Origin: Candidatus Gastranaerophilales bacterium | GTDB lineage: Bacteria; Cyanobacteriota; Vampirovibrionia; Gastranaerophilales; Gastranaerophilaceae | Assembly: GCA_944322675.1 (NCBI GenBank) | Contig: CALUPO010000001.1 | Location: forward strand, 170,898 to 234,897 | Reading direction: 5' to 3' | DNA length: 64,000 nucleotides | Shown: positions 38,107-46,925 of the stretch, one piece after another | How the letters are laid out: the number at the start of each line of letters is the position of its first letter | How positions within the stretch are numbered: the stretch's first letter is position 1 | The notes under the pieces: model-generated | Told to the model about the DNA's origin: nothing | Database searches by the model: none | Seen by the model: only the letters and a program-made list of their open reading frames with translations | Made by a program: the position numbers and the translations under genes

Positions 38107-38628
38107 TTAATATTTTATCATAGAAATGACTTCAACATCTTTAGGAAGTTTTTCACGTCCTTTTAAATCTGATAATTCAATAACAAAAGCACATCCTACT
38201 ATATTGGCCTGTGCTTTTTTAATCAACTTACAACAAGCATTAACCGTTCCTCCTGTTGCAAGAAGGTCATCAATTACAAGGACATTTTTGCCTTTCTCAA
38301 TAGCATCTTCATGAATTTCAATTTTATCAAGACCATATTCAAGACTATAATCTTGTGAAATTGTCTTTGCCGGTAGTTTTCCTGGTTTTCGCACAAGTAT
38401 AAATCCTGCATTTAAATTATATGCAAGAGCTGAACCAAATATAAAACCTCGAGATTCAACTGCTGCAACGTAGTCAATATTTTTATCCTTAAATTTTTGT
38501 GTTAAAAAATCAACAATACGTCTTAAAGCCTCTTTATCTTTTACAGCCGTTGTTATATCTCTAAAAATTATCCCTTTTTTAGGAAAGTCAACTATATCTC
38601 GTATTTTCTTTTTAACATATTCAGGCAC
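38107..38628 (-). CDS. apt: Adenine phosphoribosyltransferase
   Basis: Purine-salvage enzyme that converts adenine and PRPP to AMP. The 173 residues match Apt: VDFPKKGIIFRDITT, VAAVESRGFIFGSALAY, FILVRKPGKLPAKTIS, and the PRPP motif VLVIDDLLATGGT. The length is normal. It is probably transcribed alone; a flippase gene lies 58 bases upstream on the same strand. Confidence 0.97.
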   Translation of the reverse strand: MPEYVKKKIRDIVDFPKKGIIFRDITTAVKDKEALRRIVDFLTQKFKDKNIDYVAAVESRGFIFGSALAYNLNAGFILVRKPGKLPAKTISQDYSLEYGLDKIEIHEDAIEKGKNVLVIDDLLATGGTVNACCKLIKKAQANIVGCAFVIELSDLKGREKLPKDVEVISMIKY

Positions 38629-38686
38629 TTTTTACTATAACCTCATTTTATATAATTCCTATTTATATTTTATAACAAAAAAATTG

Positions 38687-40177
38687 TTATGTTTTAATTT
38701 TTTGTAGTCTTTTTTTGTTCAACCAAAAATAAGTTGCATAATAAACAACAAATAAGGTAATCATATTGAAAATAAAAGGTGTATGAATACGTGACAACAC
38801 AAAGTATGAAGCAAATAGAGGTATAGATGATAATATAAATATTAAAAATTGAGCTTTTGGAAATTTCCATTTTATATTATCGACAACAATTAAAAGACTA
38901 AGTATAAAGTAACATACATTAACAATTAAAGCGGTGTATCCAACAGCCACAATACCAAATTTTGGAATAAATAAAATATTTAAAACAATACCAAATCCTC
39001 CGGCTGCAAGTTTCAATATTGTATCAATGTAGGTTTTGTTTACAAGATGATATTGTATTGTTGTAAATTCGGCAAGCAACATAAACATAACGGATAAGGA
39101 CATGGCCGGTATAACTATATAAGCTTCTGAAAATTTGCTATTTGCAAGTAAGTGAACAAAATCAAGCGGATACAATGAAAAAACAATAACAAAAGGCATA
39201 GTTGCACCAATTAAGTGTCCTGAAATGATTGATATTGTTCTTGTTACATCCTGTTTCATTTCGTACATTTTAATTATTCTTGGCATTGCAGCCATTATAA
39301 ATATTGAAAATAATGACAATATGATAGAATAAGTCAAATTGTATGAAACACCAACTATCCCATTTGCAAATGAACCTTTATAGTGTTGAAGTATAAATTT
39401 GTTGCTTTGTGTCATAATCCACAAACTTAATTGACCAACGGCCAATGGAATACCATATTGACATAATTTTAATAAAGTCGAACTTTTAAGACCTCTAAAG
39501 CTTATTGTTTTAAGTATTCTTGTCTGGTGTATAAGCATGAAGTCAATACATGTGACAACAACTGTCATAGCAAAAATTATACCTTCAGGTGCAAGTGCAA
39601 AATATTTTATAAATAGAACGGCAAAAATCATTGTAAAAATTTGGTTAAGTATCATTGAAGAACTATATGACCCGGGTTTAATTTGTGCACGTAACACTTG
39701 AAGTAATAAAGCTCGGACAGCTATCGGTATAATTAGTATTGTAATTATAAGTAAAAATCTTTGCGGTATATGGAAAAAATCGCATAAAACATCACGAAAG
39801 GCAAAACTGCAGCTAAACATCATAAGAAGATTTACACATAACAATGTAACAAGTGTTCCAAAATATTGAGCAACATTATGTTTTATTTGTTGCTCTTCAA
39901 AAAATCTTAATGCAGAAAGTCCGATCCAATCTGAAAATATTATACAAATAAAACTTAAAGTCGCTATTGATATTGAATATAATCCATAATCACTTGGTGA
40001 CAGAAACAATGTATAAATAGGAACGGTTATTATATTTAAAACAAGGGCAACAAGCTTATAAGGAGAATATTTAAGAATATCCTTAAATATAGGACTTATA
40101 TACGTTTTTTCAAAACTTGCATTTTCAATAGTTTTTTCACTTGTTGTTATTGTATCTGTTTGTTTTAATGATTCCAC
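38687..40177 (-). CDS. Polysaccharide flippase, MOP/MATE superfamily (Wzx-like)
   Basis: Membrane protein of 496 residues with about 12-14 helices. The N-terminal segment YSPYKLVALVLNIITVPIYT with LSPSDYGLYSI is typical of Wzx/PST exporters, which flip lipid-linked oligosaccharides. The C-terminus has the usual lipid-facing helices. No other glycan-biosynthesis gene lies adjacent, so substrate and pathway are unknown. No other fold with this pattern fits better. Confidence 0.87.
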   Translation of the reverse strand: MESLKQTDTITTSEKTIENASFEKTYISPIFKDILKYSPYKLVALVLNIITVPIYTLFLSPSDYGLYSISIATLSFICIIFSDWIGLSALRFFEEQQIKHNVAQYFGTLVTLLCVNLLMMFSCSFAFRDVLCDFFHIPQRFLLIITILIIPIAVRALLLQVLRAQIKPGSYSSSMILNQIFTMIFAVLFIKYFALAPEGIIFAMTVVVTCIDFMLIHQTRILKTISFRGLKSSTLLKLCQYGIPLAVGQLSLWIMTQSNKFILQHYKGSFANGIVGVSYNLTYSIILSLFSIFIMAAMPRIIKMYEMKQDVTRTISIISGHLIGATMPFVIVFSLYPLDFVHLLANSKFSEAYIVIPAMSLSVMFMLLAEFTTIQYHLVNKTYIDTILKLAAGGFGIVLNILFIPKFGIVAVGYTALIVNVCYFILSLLIVVDNIKWKFPKAQFLIFILSSIPLFASYFVLSRIHTPFIFNMITLFVVYYATYFWLNKKRLQKIKT

Positions 40178-40299
40178 AATCTCGTATACCTTTTTTTATA
40201 ACTCTAATAATTTATTTTATCATTTATACAATTTTCCGACAAGAGGAAAGTGAAAATAAGTATAGAATAAATATGGGTAAATTTAATGATATAAATAAA

Positions 40300-40623
40300 T
40301 TAAATTTTGGATTTTCTTATTGTTAAAAGATTATCATTAATTTCATACTCAATAAAATCATAAGCAGGATTTATATCGAGAAGTTCAATAATAGTGTTAG
40401 GTATATAAAGAGCCCATCCGCTTCCGCTTTTTGTAAATTTACGAACCATAAAGTTTTTTACATTATCAGATTCATCTGCTTTAACTTCACGAATTATAAG
40501 AACCTTTTTCTCAATTTTAAATAAAACTTTTGAAAGTTTAGGGTCAATACCCATAAGTTTTAATATTGGCTTAGCTAGATATAATTCCCAACCACTACCT
40601 GATGTAGTTAATTTTTTCTTCAT
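40300..40623 (-). CDS. Tandem AbrB/MazE-like DNA-binding protein
   Basis: A 107-residue protein made of two similar halves. Residues 2-50 carry KKLTTSGSGWELYLAKPI and KVLIIRE; residues 57-107 carry RKFTKSGSGWALYIPNTI and NLLTIRKSK. Each half looks like a swapped-hairpin AbrB/SpoVT (MazE-type) half-dimer, so this chain may fold as a single-chain DNA-binding dimer. No toxin gene is next to it, so I do not call it an antitoxin. Orphan regulators of this kind do exist. Confidence 0.7.
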   Translation of the reverse strand: MKKKLTTSGSGWELYLAKPILKLMGIDPKLSKVLFKIEKKVLIIREVKADESDNVKNFMVRKFTKSGSGWALYIPNTIIELLDINPAYDFIEYEINDNLLTIRKSKI

Positions 40624-40778
40624 TTATTTGTCCTGATATTTAAATTCCGACTCTTTATTTATAATAAATTATATAAATCTTAAATGTTAATAAATACCTG
40701 ATTTTAAATTGATATTAGACTTATAAAATACCTACAAATAACTTCTACATTACTTTTAATATAATATTTTGAACAATT

Positions 40779-40801
40779 ATCACATTTAAATGTGATTTTT
40801 T
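40779..40801 (+). terminator. Palindrome with T-tail
   Basis: ATCACATTTAAATGTGAT is an 18-bp perfect palindrome followed by T5. It could be a weak terminator or an operator; no gene ends just upstream on the plus strand. Confidence 0.4.
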
Positions 40802-40926
40802 GTATGGAATATATAACTTAATGATTGAATATTTTTTTGAGGGTATATAATTGCCTAAGAGACACTATTATAAGATAATTTACACTTTATATATTACATG
40901 TATAATTTTATTTTATAAGTTAAGTA

Positions 40927-40955
40927 TTGACATAATTATAAATATAATGTATAGT
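40927..40955 (+). promoter_or_regulatory. Consensus sigma-70 promoter
   Basis: TTGACA at 40927-40932 and TATAGT at 40950-40955 are separated by exactly 17 bases; this is the best promoter match in the window. The start of transcription would be near 40962, about 280 bases before motA. Confidence 0.8.
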
Positions 40956-40961
40956 AATTAA

Positions 40962-41151
40962 TATATGATAAATGTACTTACAATTAACTTATAAAATAAG
41001 TACAAATAAAATTGTAAAGACACAAAAGAGGTAAATATATACAAAAGAATAACCTTAATTATATAATAATTAAGCATTATTCCATAGTTGGTGGTATGAT
41101 GTTTTCATACTTTAGGGTATTTTAAAATATTTTAAAATATCCTTTTCTTTT
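40962..41151 (+). ncRNA. Candidate small RNA or attenuator leader before motA
   Basis: Runs from the start of a consensus promoter to a strong terminator at 41114-41151. Inside are hairpins GTACTTA/TAAGTAC (about 40974-41012), CTTAATTAT-ATA-ATAATTAAG (41054-41075) and GTATGA/TCATAC (41094-41110). No good coding frame is seen. The RNA would be about 190 nt. Either an independent small RNA or a leader in which the terminator must be bypassed to reach motA. Confidence 0.5.
41114..41151 (+). terminator. Rho-independent terminator upstream of motA
   Basis: A 14-bp stem (AGGGTATTTTAAAA against TTTTAAAATATCCT, including one G-U pair) with a 2-base loop, followed by TTTTCTTTT. It ends about 95 bases before the motA start. 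Confidence 0.75.
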
Positions 41152-41244
41152 GACTCTATTAATAAAATATGGACTTAAAGTTAATTTAATGTCATAATAA
41201 AGAATGTAAAACCATTAAATTGGTGTTAAAGAAGGGGAAATGTT

Positions 41245-41997
41245 GTGTTTAGAAGTGCAACTATATCAATTATTTTTGCATTATTAATATTATTTATTGT
41301 TCAGTATATGGAAACTGGTTCAATAAAAATACTTTTTCAATTTAATGCTTTTTTAATTGTAATAGGCGGTACATTATGTGCAACACTTTTAAACTTCAAA
41401 AGTCGGTTTGTTATTGATGCAATAAAGTCATCAATAAATGTGTTTAAAAGTTCAAATGTTCCAAACACTAAGGCAATAATGGACGAAATTCTTTATTTAT
41501 CTGATTTTTCAAGAAGGCATGGTGTTTTTGAGTTGAACAAAATAAAGGATGATATTTCTGATCCTTTTTTGAGTCGTGCTATCAAATTAATACTTGATTT
41601 AAATAATCTTCAGTCATTTTATGACATATTGTCATCTGAAATTGATTATGAAGAGGAAAGGGAATTAATTCATTCACGTGTTTTTGAAGCTATGGGAGGT
41701 TATGCTCCTACATTTGGAATAGTTGGAGCTGTTATGGGATTAATTCAAGTTATGTCAAATGTAGAAGATTTAACTCTTCTTGCTTCAGGCATTGCCACGG
41801 CTTTTGTTGCAACTTTATATGGAGTTGGTGTCGCAAATCTTGTGTTTTTGCCTATTGCCGGGAATTTAAAACTTCACTTAAGAGAAGAAATAATGGCAAA
41901 ACAAATGATACTTCATGGTGTAATATCAATTTATATGGAAGAACATACTTCAATAATTGAAGAAAAGCTTTTACCTTATATAAATAAAAAATATTAA
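41245..41997 (+). CDS. motA: Flagellar motor stator protein MotA
   Basis: Proton- or sodium-conducting stator subunit. The 250 residues hold four membrane helices (ISIIFALLILFIVQ, FNAFLIVIGGTLCATLL, APTFGIVGAVMGLIQ, GVGVANLVFLPIAGNL), and the conserved PxFG/G motif PTFGIVGAVMG. The cytoplasmic loop carries charged residues facing FliG. It starts at GTG 41245 behind a GAAGGGGA ribosome site. No motB gene follows; flhB does, 66 bases on, so the stator partner must be elsewhere. Confidence 0.92.
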   Translation: MFRSATISIIFALLILFIVQYMETGSIKILFQFNAFLIVIGGTLCATLLNFKSRFVIDAIKSSINVFKSSNVPNTKAIMDEILYLSDFSRRHGVFELNKIKDDISDPFLSRAIKLILDLNNLQSFYDILSSEIDYEEERELIHSRVFEAMGGYAPTFGIVGAVMGLIQVMSNVEDLTLLASGIATAFVATLYGVGVANLVFLPIAGNLKLHLREEIMAKQMILHGVISIYMEEHTSIIEEKLLPYINKKY

Positions 41998-42063
41998 ACG
42001 ACTTATAAACAGGTAAAAATCAAAGAAAAAACAGATTCAATTTAAATTTGGTAAAATAATAAT

Positions 42064-43167
42064 ATGGGTGATGAAGATAAACAATTTGAAGCAAGCCAAC
42101 AAAAGCTAAGAAAAGCAAGAGAGCAAGGTCAAGTTGTAAAATCCAAAGATTTTTCAACAGCTTTATTCCTTCTTGTCATGTGCACAGCTATATCAAAACT
42201 TTCACCCTTTATATGGGACCAGATAACAAAACTTTTTATACTTGTTTATGAACAAATACCAAATCAGCATCTTGAAATAATAGGACTGCCTTATTTATTT
42301 TTTATAACCATTTTACCAACAGTTTTAATAATAGGTCCTATATTATTTCTTGCCTGGTGCCTTGCTATACTTGGTGATTTAATTCAAGTTGGACCTCTTG
42401 TTACAATGGAACCTTTGTCACCTAAACTTGATAAGTTAAATCCTACTAAATATTTTAAAAATTTAATGTCAATAAAGACACTTTTTGAATTTTTTAAAAA
42501 TATAATAAAAGTAACCATTCTTGGAGTTATTGGATTTATTGTTTATAAAGCACATTTGCCGGCTATACTTTCACTTGCTGCAGTTGATAATAATTTTGCT
42601 GTTATGATTGAATGGGGAAGTTTAATGATGGACTTTATAACAAAAGCTATGGTTGCTTTTTTTGTAATAGCTGCAGCAGATTATGGTGTTACAAAGTGGA
42701 AGTTTTTAAAAGACCAAAAAATGTCATTTAAAGAAGTAAAAGACGAATACAAAAACTCAGAAGGTGATCCGCATATGAAAAGTGCCCTACGTCAACGAAG
42801 ACAACAATTGTTGCAGCAAGGTGCTATGGATTCTGTTAAAGATTGCGATTTTGTCGTAACAAATCCTATACATATTGCTTGTGCTTTAAAGTATGATCCT
42901 GATAAAATGCCTTCACCTATGCTTATGGCAAAAGGAACAGAACTTATTGCCAAAAAAATTATTGAAATAGCAAAAGAACATAATGTACCTGTTGTCGAAA
43001 ATCCTCCGGTTGCTCGTGCTTTGTTTAGAATGGTAGAAATAAACCAGATTATACCTCCTGAACTTTATAAAGCTGTTGCTGAAATACTTTTATTTGTTTA
43101 TAACTTGCATAATGATAAAAAATTAGGTAATATTATAAGTAAGAAGACAAAGAAGATAGAAAATTAG
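42064..43167 (+). CDS. flhB: Flagellar type III export protein FlhB, altered cleavage site
   Basis: Membrane switch protein of the flagellar export gate. The 367 residues contain the N-terminal KAREQGQVVKSKDF segment, four membrane helices and the long cytoplasmic domain. The self-cleavage motif, normally NPTH, reads VVTNPIHIACALKYD here (Asn267-Pro268-Ile269-His270), with Thr replaced by Ile. Asn-Pro, where cleavage occurs, is intact. The rest (VPVVENPPVARALF) fits FlhB rather than a paralogous export protein. It lies between motA and a FliA-type sigma gene. Confidence 0.94.
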   Translation: MGDEDKQFEASQQKLRKAREQGQVVKSKDFSTALFLLVMCTAISKLSPFIWDQITKLFILVYEQIPNQHLEIIGLPYLFFITILPTVLIIGPILFLAWCLAILGDLIQVGPLVTMEPLSPKLDKLNPTKYFKNLMSIKTLFEFFKNIIKVTILGVIGFIVYKAHLPAILSLAAVDNNFAVMIEWGSLMMDFITKAMVAFFVIAAADYGVTKWKFLKDQKMSFKEVKDEYKNSEGDPHMKSALRQRRQQLLQQGAMDSVKDCDFVVTNPIHIACALKYDPDKMPSPMLMAKGTELIAKKIIEIAKEHNVPVVENPPVARALFRMVEINQIIPPELYKAVAEILLFVYNLHNDKKLGNIISKKTKKIEN

Positions 43168-43186
43168 TTGAGTGTATTTTATAAAA

Positions 43187-43879
43187 ATGCAATTTGATTC
43201 CAAAAATTATATTGATATAGTTGAAAAAGTTGCCAGGGTCGAACATCGACGTATACCAAATCATATGGTTGATTGCGAAGAATTGATGAGTATTGGAATC
43301 ATTGCCATACAAACTTTGTTTAAGGACAAAACCGAAGAGCAAATGCAAAAATATAACAGTGCTTATATTGCAACCGCTGTAAGGTGGGCAATACGTAATG
43401 AGCTTCGTAATAGATATAAGTGGTATTCTTTAAAACATACTAAAAAAGATAATGAAGCTGGTTTGGAAAATAATTTGGAAAGTTATGATGCTTTTGATAG
43501 TGAAGAAGGTAATAATAGTGGTATAAATATTTCACCAGGTAAAGTTCGTGAGGCTGTTTATGAAACTATTTTGTCTATTGATAGTATTGCTGCAGCATCA
43601 TCTGATAATGATTCTCCTTTTGATTTTGTTAAAGATAAAGGTGCAATGCCTGATGAGCTTGCGGAATTATCAGAATTATCAAGACTCATTCGTGAAGCAA
43701 TTTCAATATTACCTCAAAAAGAAAGAACCGTTGTTGAATATCGATTTTACCGTGGTATGCAGGTTAAAGAAATTGCCAAAGCTATGGGATTATCGTCTTC
43801 ACGTATAACACGTATTGTTCAGTTTTCATTAAACCATATACGTGAATATCTGCAAAAACGAGATTTGACAGAATATTAA
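43187..43879 (+). CDS. fliA: Sigma-28 (FliA/WhiG-type) RNA polymerase sigma factor
   Basis: Alternative sigma factor for late flagellar and motility genes. About 230 residues: region 2 (DCEELMSIGIIAIQTLF, YIATAVRWAIRNELRNRYKW), a region 3-like segment and region 4 with the helix-turn-helix (MQVKEIAKAMGLSSSRITRI). Placement behind flhB supports flagellar sigma-28. I choose ATG 43187 (MQFDSKNY); a GTG at 43172 adds five residues and neither has a clear ribosome site. An anti-sigma FlgM gene is not visible nearby. Confidence 0.88.
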   Translation: MQFDSKNYIDIVEKVARVEHRRIPNHMVDCEELMSIGIIAIQTLFKDKTEEQMQKYNSAYIATAVRWAIRNELRNRYKWYSLKHTKKDNEAGLENNLESYDAFDSEEGNNSGINISPGKVREAVYETILSIDSIAAASSDNDSPFDFVKDKGAMPDELAELSELSRLIREAISILPQKERTVVEYRFYRGMQVKEIAKAMGLSSSRITRIVQFSLNHIREYLQKRDLTEY

Positions 43880-44024
43880 TGAAGTTTATTATAAATTTTT
43901 TTGTATTTGCATAAAGCTAACATAATATAATCTGCATTAAAATGTTAGATTTAGTTTATTACGTTCTTTCTGATATTCTAATATATAAAAAATCTCTATT
44001 TTAATATATTGAAGTATGGAAAAC

Positions 44025-44411
44025 TTATACTTCACTTAAGGAAATATTAACTATACCGCTATTGCGTGCACAATCCATAACTTTTACAACAACACCATGA
44101 GTTGCTTCATCTTCAGTTTGAATGAGCATACCATCTTTATATTCTTTTGACAGGGTCTTCAATTTTTCTTGCAAATGTAATTCATCAATGATTTCACCAT
44201 TAATTATAATTTGATTTTCGTTATTAACTAAAACATTTAATATATTTGTATCTTTACTTATATTTTTTGATTCAACATAATCAGGTACTTCTAAACTCAA
44301 ACCTTGAGTATCTAGCATAGGTGCAATAACCATCATGATAATTAATAGCACTAAAAATATGTCAGTTAAAGGTGTAATATTTATTTCATTAAATGTTTCA
44401 CGTTTTTTCAT
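44025..44411 (-). CDS. exbD: ExbD/TolR-type energy-transducing protein, copy 1
   Basis: A 128-residue biopolymer-transport protein. One N-terminal membrane helix carries the conserved Asp in NITPLTDIFLVLLIIMMV, followed by a periplasmic domain. It works with ExbB and TonB/TolA to power the outer membrane from the proton gradient. It follows a second ExbD gene on the same strand, and both precede the ExbB gene. Two ExbD genes for one ExbB suggest a heteromeric complex or distinct partners. Confidence 0.92.
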   Translation of the reverse strand: MKKRETFNEINITPLTDIFLVLLIIMMVIAPMLDTQGLSLEVPDYVESKNISKDTNILNVLVNNENQIIINGEIIDELHLQEKLKTLSKEYKDGMLIQTEDEATHGVVVKVMDCARNSGIVNISLSEV

Positions 44412-44434
44412 CTTTTTTTATTAGTTCCTTTGCT

Positions 44435-44917
44435 TTATTGTATTATGATTTCATTATCAGGTGTATTGTCATTATTTCTTGCACTTTGATTCAGCTCATT
44501 TTGTTCTTTTTTGGAAAGAGGTTCACCTGCAACGGTAAGTTTTTCATATTGAGCGGCTGTTGCGGCTCTCATAACTTTCATAATTTCACTTGATTTTGTT
44601 TTACTATCCGCTCTTACAATAACTTCTTTTTTAACAAGTTCCGGTTTTAATTTTTCAAGTTCGGATTGAATATTTTCCTCAGATATTGAGTTTCCATTTA
44701 TGAAAAAGTTTCCGTCTTTTGTTATGGCAATAGTTGCAATACTATTTTCAACCGATAAACCGCTATTTATTTTAGGCACTTCAATACTATTATCATTTGA
44801 TTGAAATGTAGGTGCAACAACCATCATAATAATCAATAACACCAAAAATATATCAGTTAAAGGTGTAATATTTATTTCATTAAACATTTTATCGTTTTTT
44901 GAACTTTTAAAAGCCAT
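44435..44917 (-). CDS. exbD: ExbD/TolR-type energy-transducing protein, copy 2
   Basis: A 160-residue ExbD with the same NITPLTDIFLVLLIIMMV helix as its downstream neighbour and a longer C-terminal domain (TAAQYEKLTVAGEPLSKKEQ). It lies 23 bases upstream of the other ExbD gene, and 31 bases downstream of ExbB. The two copies are about as divergent as independent paralogues outside the helix. Confidence 0.92.
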   Translation of the reverse strand: MAFKSSKNDKMFNEINITPLTDIFLVLLIIMMVVAPTFQSNDNSIEVPKINSGLSVENSIATIAITKDGNFFINGNSISEENIQSELEKLKPELVKKEVIVRADSKTKSSEIMKVMRAATAAQYEKLTVAGEPLSKKEQNELNQSARNNDNTPDNEIIIQ

Positions 44918-44948
44918 AGTTTAATTATTCCTGTTTTTTTCCGACTTA

Positions 44949-45596
44949 TTATGCACGTTCAAATGCAGTTTTATTACTTGTTTTATCATCATTTTGGTCA
45001 ACAAAGCTTAAAAATAAGAGCTTTATTAATTGAAAATCATCCTCATATCGTTTTACTGTTGATTGGAATAAATTGAATAATATAACTGCAACAATAGCAA
45101 CTCCCAAACCAAAAGCTGTAGCAATAAGTGCTGATGCAATTCCCATAGCCACTTCAGCTGATTGGTTTCCTGCAGAAGCCAGGTCTTGAAATGTAAAAAG
45201 AATTCTTACAACAGTTCCAAATAAACCTAAAAATGGTGCAACACCTCCAATAGTTCCAAGAATTGTCAAATGATTTTCAAGTTTTCGTGTTGCAAGGCTT
45301 GATGCTATATCAAATGAACGAGAAAATCCTTCTTTTTGTTCTTTAAAAATTCTAATCGCTTCTTCAGTCACTTCACCTAATACACCGCCAAGTTGTATAC
45401 TTAAATTCTGTGCACCGTTTAGATCATTTTTGGCAAGTTCACGTTGAAGTTTAGGTATAAACTGAACAACATCACGCTTATTGTTGTTGTAGTATGAAAA
45501 CCTGTTTATTGCAACAGCTACCGTTAAAATTGAACAAATGAATATAGGCAATAATACCGGCCAATCCATCTCAATTGATTTTAATAATAATTCCAT
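44949..45596 (-). CDS. exbB: ExbB/TolQ-type proton channel
   Basis: A 215-residue membrane protein of the MotA/TolQ/ExbB family. Three helices are visible: an N-terminal one (DWPVLLPIFICSILTVAVAI), then LTILGTIGGVAPFLGLFGTV carrying the conserved G-rich stretch, and VAMGIASALIATAFGLGVAI. It sits between TonB-like and ExbD genes, together forming the energy-coupling complex for outer-membrane transport. Confidence 0.93.
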   Translation of the reverse strand: MELLLKSIEMDWPVLLPIFICSILTVAVAINRFSYYNNNKRDVVQFIPKLQRELAKNDLNGAQNLSIQLGGVLGEVTEEAIRIFKEQKEGFSRSFDIASSLATRKLENHLTILGTIGGVAPFLGLFGTVVRILFTFQDLASAGNQSAEVAMGIASALIATAFGLGVAIVAVILFNLFQSTVKRYEDDFQLIKLLFLSFVDQNDDKTSNKTAFERA

Positions 45597-45660
45597 AATA
45601 TTTTCCTCTTTCTTTCTTTTTGTCTTATAAACTTATTTAATTATATTTATTTAAATTATA

Positions 45661-46851
45661 TTAATATCTTCTGGCACTTGAGGCATAAAAGTCAAAAGTA
45701 AAGTTGATATCAACGCTTGATCCTTTATACTCAGGTGGCAACGGTTTAAATGGAGCTGTGAGTTTAACTGCACTTATTGCGGCATCATCATCAGCTTTAT
45801 AACCTGACGATTTTGCTATTTTCAATGACAATAATCTTCCATCCCTAGCTATTGTAAATAACAAAACAACCTTTTTACTTTGTCCGCCATTTGGTGGTGA
45901 CCAGTTAGCTTTAATTCTACGTTCAACTTCCTTCATATAAGGTCCAAAATCAGGTTCACGTATTGCATCAATTCCAGGTGCTCCTTTTGGATTTCCAGGA
46001 CTTGGATTGCCTGCGTTACCAGAACTGCCGTATGCTCCTGAAGAATTAAATCGACCGTTTCCACGTGCACTTGTTCCGCTTGACGAGCTACTTCCCTGAC
46101 TTGGCATTAAAACAGGACCAACATTTGACCCGCTTGATGCGGTTTTATTGCCGCTTGCAGATGAAGACTTTCCGGCATTATTATTGTTTGATGCAACAGG
46201 ACCACTGTGACTTCCAGGCTTGCTATTTTGATTTGCTTTCGGTACTTCAATAGCAAATTTGTTTTTAGGCGTAGTTGTAGGACGCGGCGACATTGCAACT
46301 TTATTTGGTTTTGGTGCTTCTTTTTTTACCTCTTTTGTTGTTTGTTTTATTTGTTTTTGTTGATTATTTTGTTTTGCTTGTTGAGTCTTTTGTTTATTTG
46401 TTTGAGGTTTTGCCATCGGCTTTTGAACAGTTTTTGGCTTATTTGCTTGAGATGCCTGTTGCTGTTGTCTTGCTGATGAAGCTTGAGGCCTTGGTTCAGA
46501 TTCACGTTTGGTTGGATCATGTTTGCCGCCTGCACGTGAGTTTCTATCTGACCTGTTTTTTGTATTTTTATTTATAGGCGTGGCTTCAGGATTAGTTACA
46601 AGGGTAAATGTTATATCTTTTTTTAACTGTGGCTTGTTAAATATAGGAACAATTATACCCAATAATATAAGTAAAGCTGTTAACCCCCATATTAAAAACA
46701 CAACAAGCGGATGTAACACTGTTGATATTAAAATTGATTTTTTTAACGAAATTTCTTTGTTTTCAGGTTTAACAATTATAGTCACATTCCCGCTTTTCTG
46801 ATTTTCGTTTTTTGTTGTATTTTCTTGAAGTTCATTTTTTGGTAAAAACAT
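45661..46851 (-). CDS. TonB/TolA-like energy transducer
   Basis: A 396-residue protein with one membrane helix near residues 40-70 (LHPLVVFLIWGLTALLILLG). A long Lys/Gln/Pro- and Ser/Gly-rich linker follows (residues 95-285), to span the periplasm. The C-terminal TonB domain has VERRIKANWSPPNGG, VVLLFTIARDGRLLSLKIAK and AVKLTAPFKPLPPEY. It lies upstream of exbB and the two exbD genes; the order marks one operon. The C-terminal fold cannot separate TonB from TolA with certainty. Confidence 0.9.
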   Translation of the reverse strand: MFLPKNELQENTTKNENQKSGNVTIIVKPENKEISLKKSILISTVLHPLVVFLIWGLTALLILLGIIVPIFNKPQLKKDITFTLVTNPEATPINKNTKNRSDRNSRAGGKHDPTKRESEPRPQASSARQQQQASQANKPKTVQKPMAKPQTNKQKTQQAKQNNQQKQIKQTTKEVKKEAPKPNKVAMSPRPTTTPKNKFAIEVPKANQNSKPGSHSGPVASNNNNAGKSSSASGNKTASSGSNVGPVLMPSQGSSSSSGTSARGNGRFNSSGAYGSSGNAGNPSPGNPKGAPGIDAIREPDFGPYMKEVERRIKANWSPPNGGQSKKVVLLFTIARDGRLLSLKIAKSSGYKADDDAAISAVKLTAPFKPLPPEYKGSSVDINFTFDFYASSARRY

Positions 46852-46925
46852 ATACTAACCTAATTTATAATAGTACTTTAAGTTTATATAACACAAACCT
46901 TATTTTAAATCACCCGATTGTATTA

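Noticed and set aside
46065..46577. Long plus-strand frames opposite the tonB-like gene
   Set aside because: They mirror the low-complexity Lys/Gln/Ser linker and have no independent coding features.
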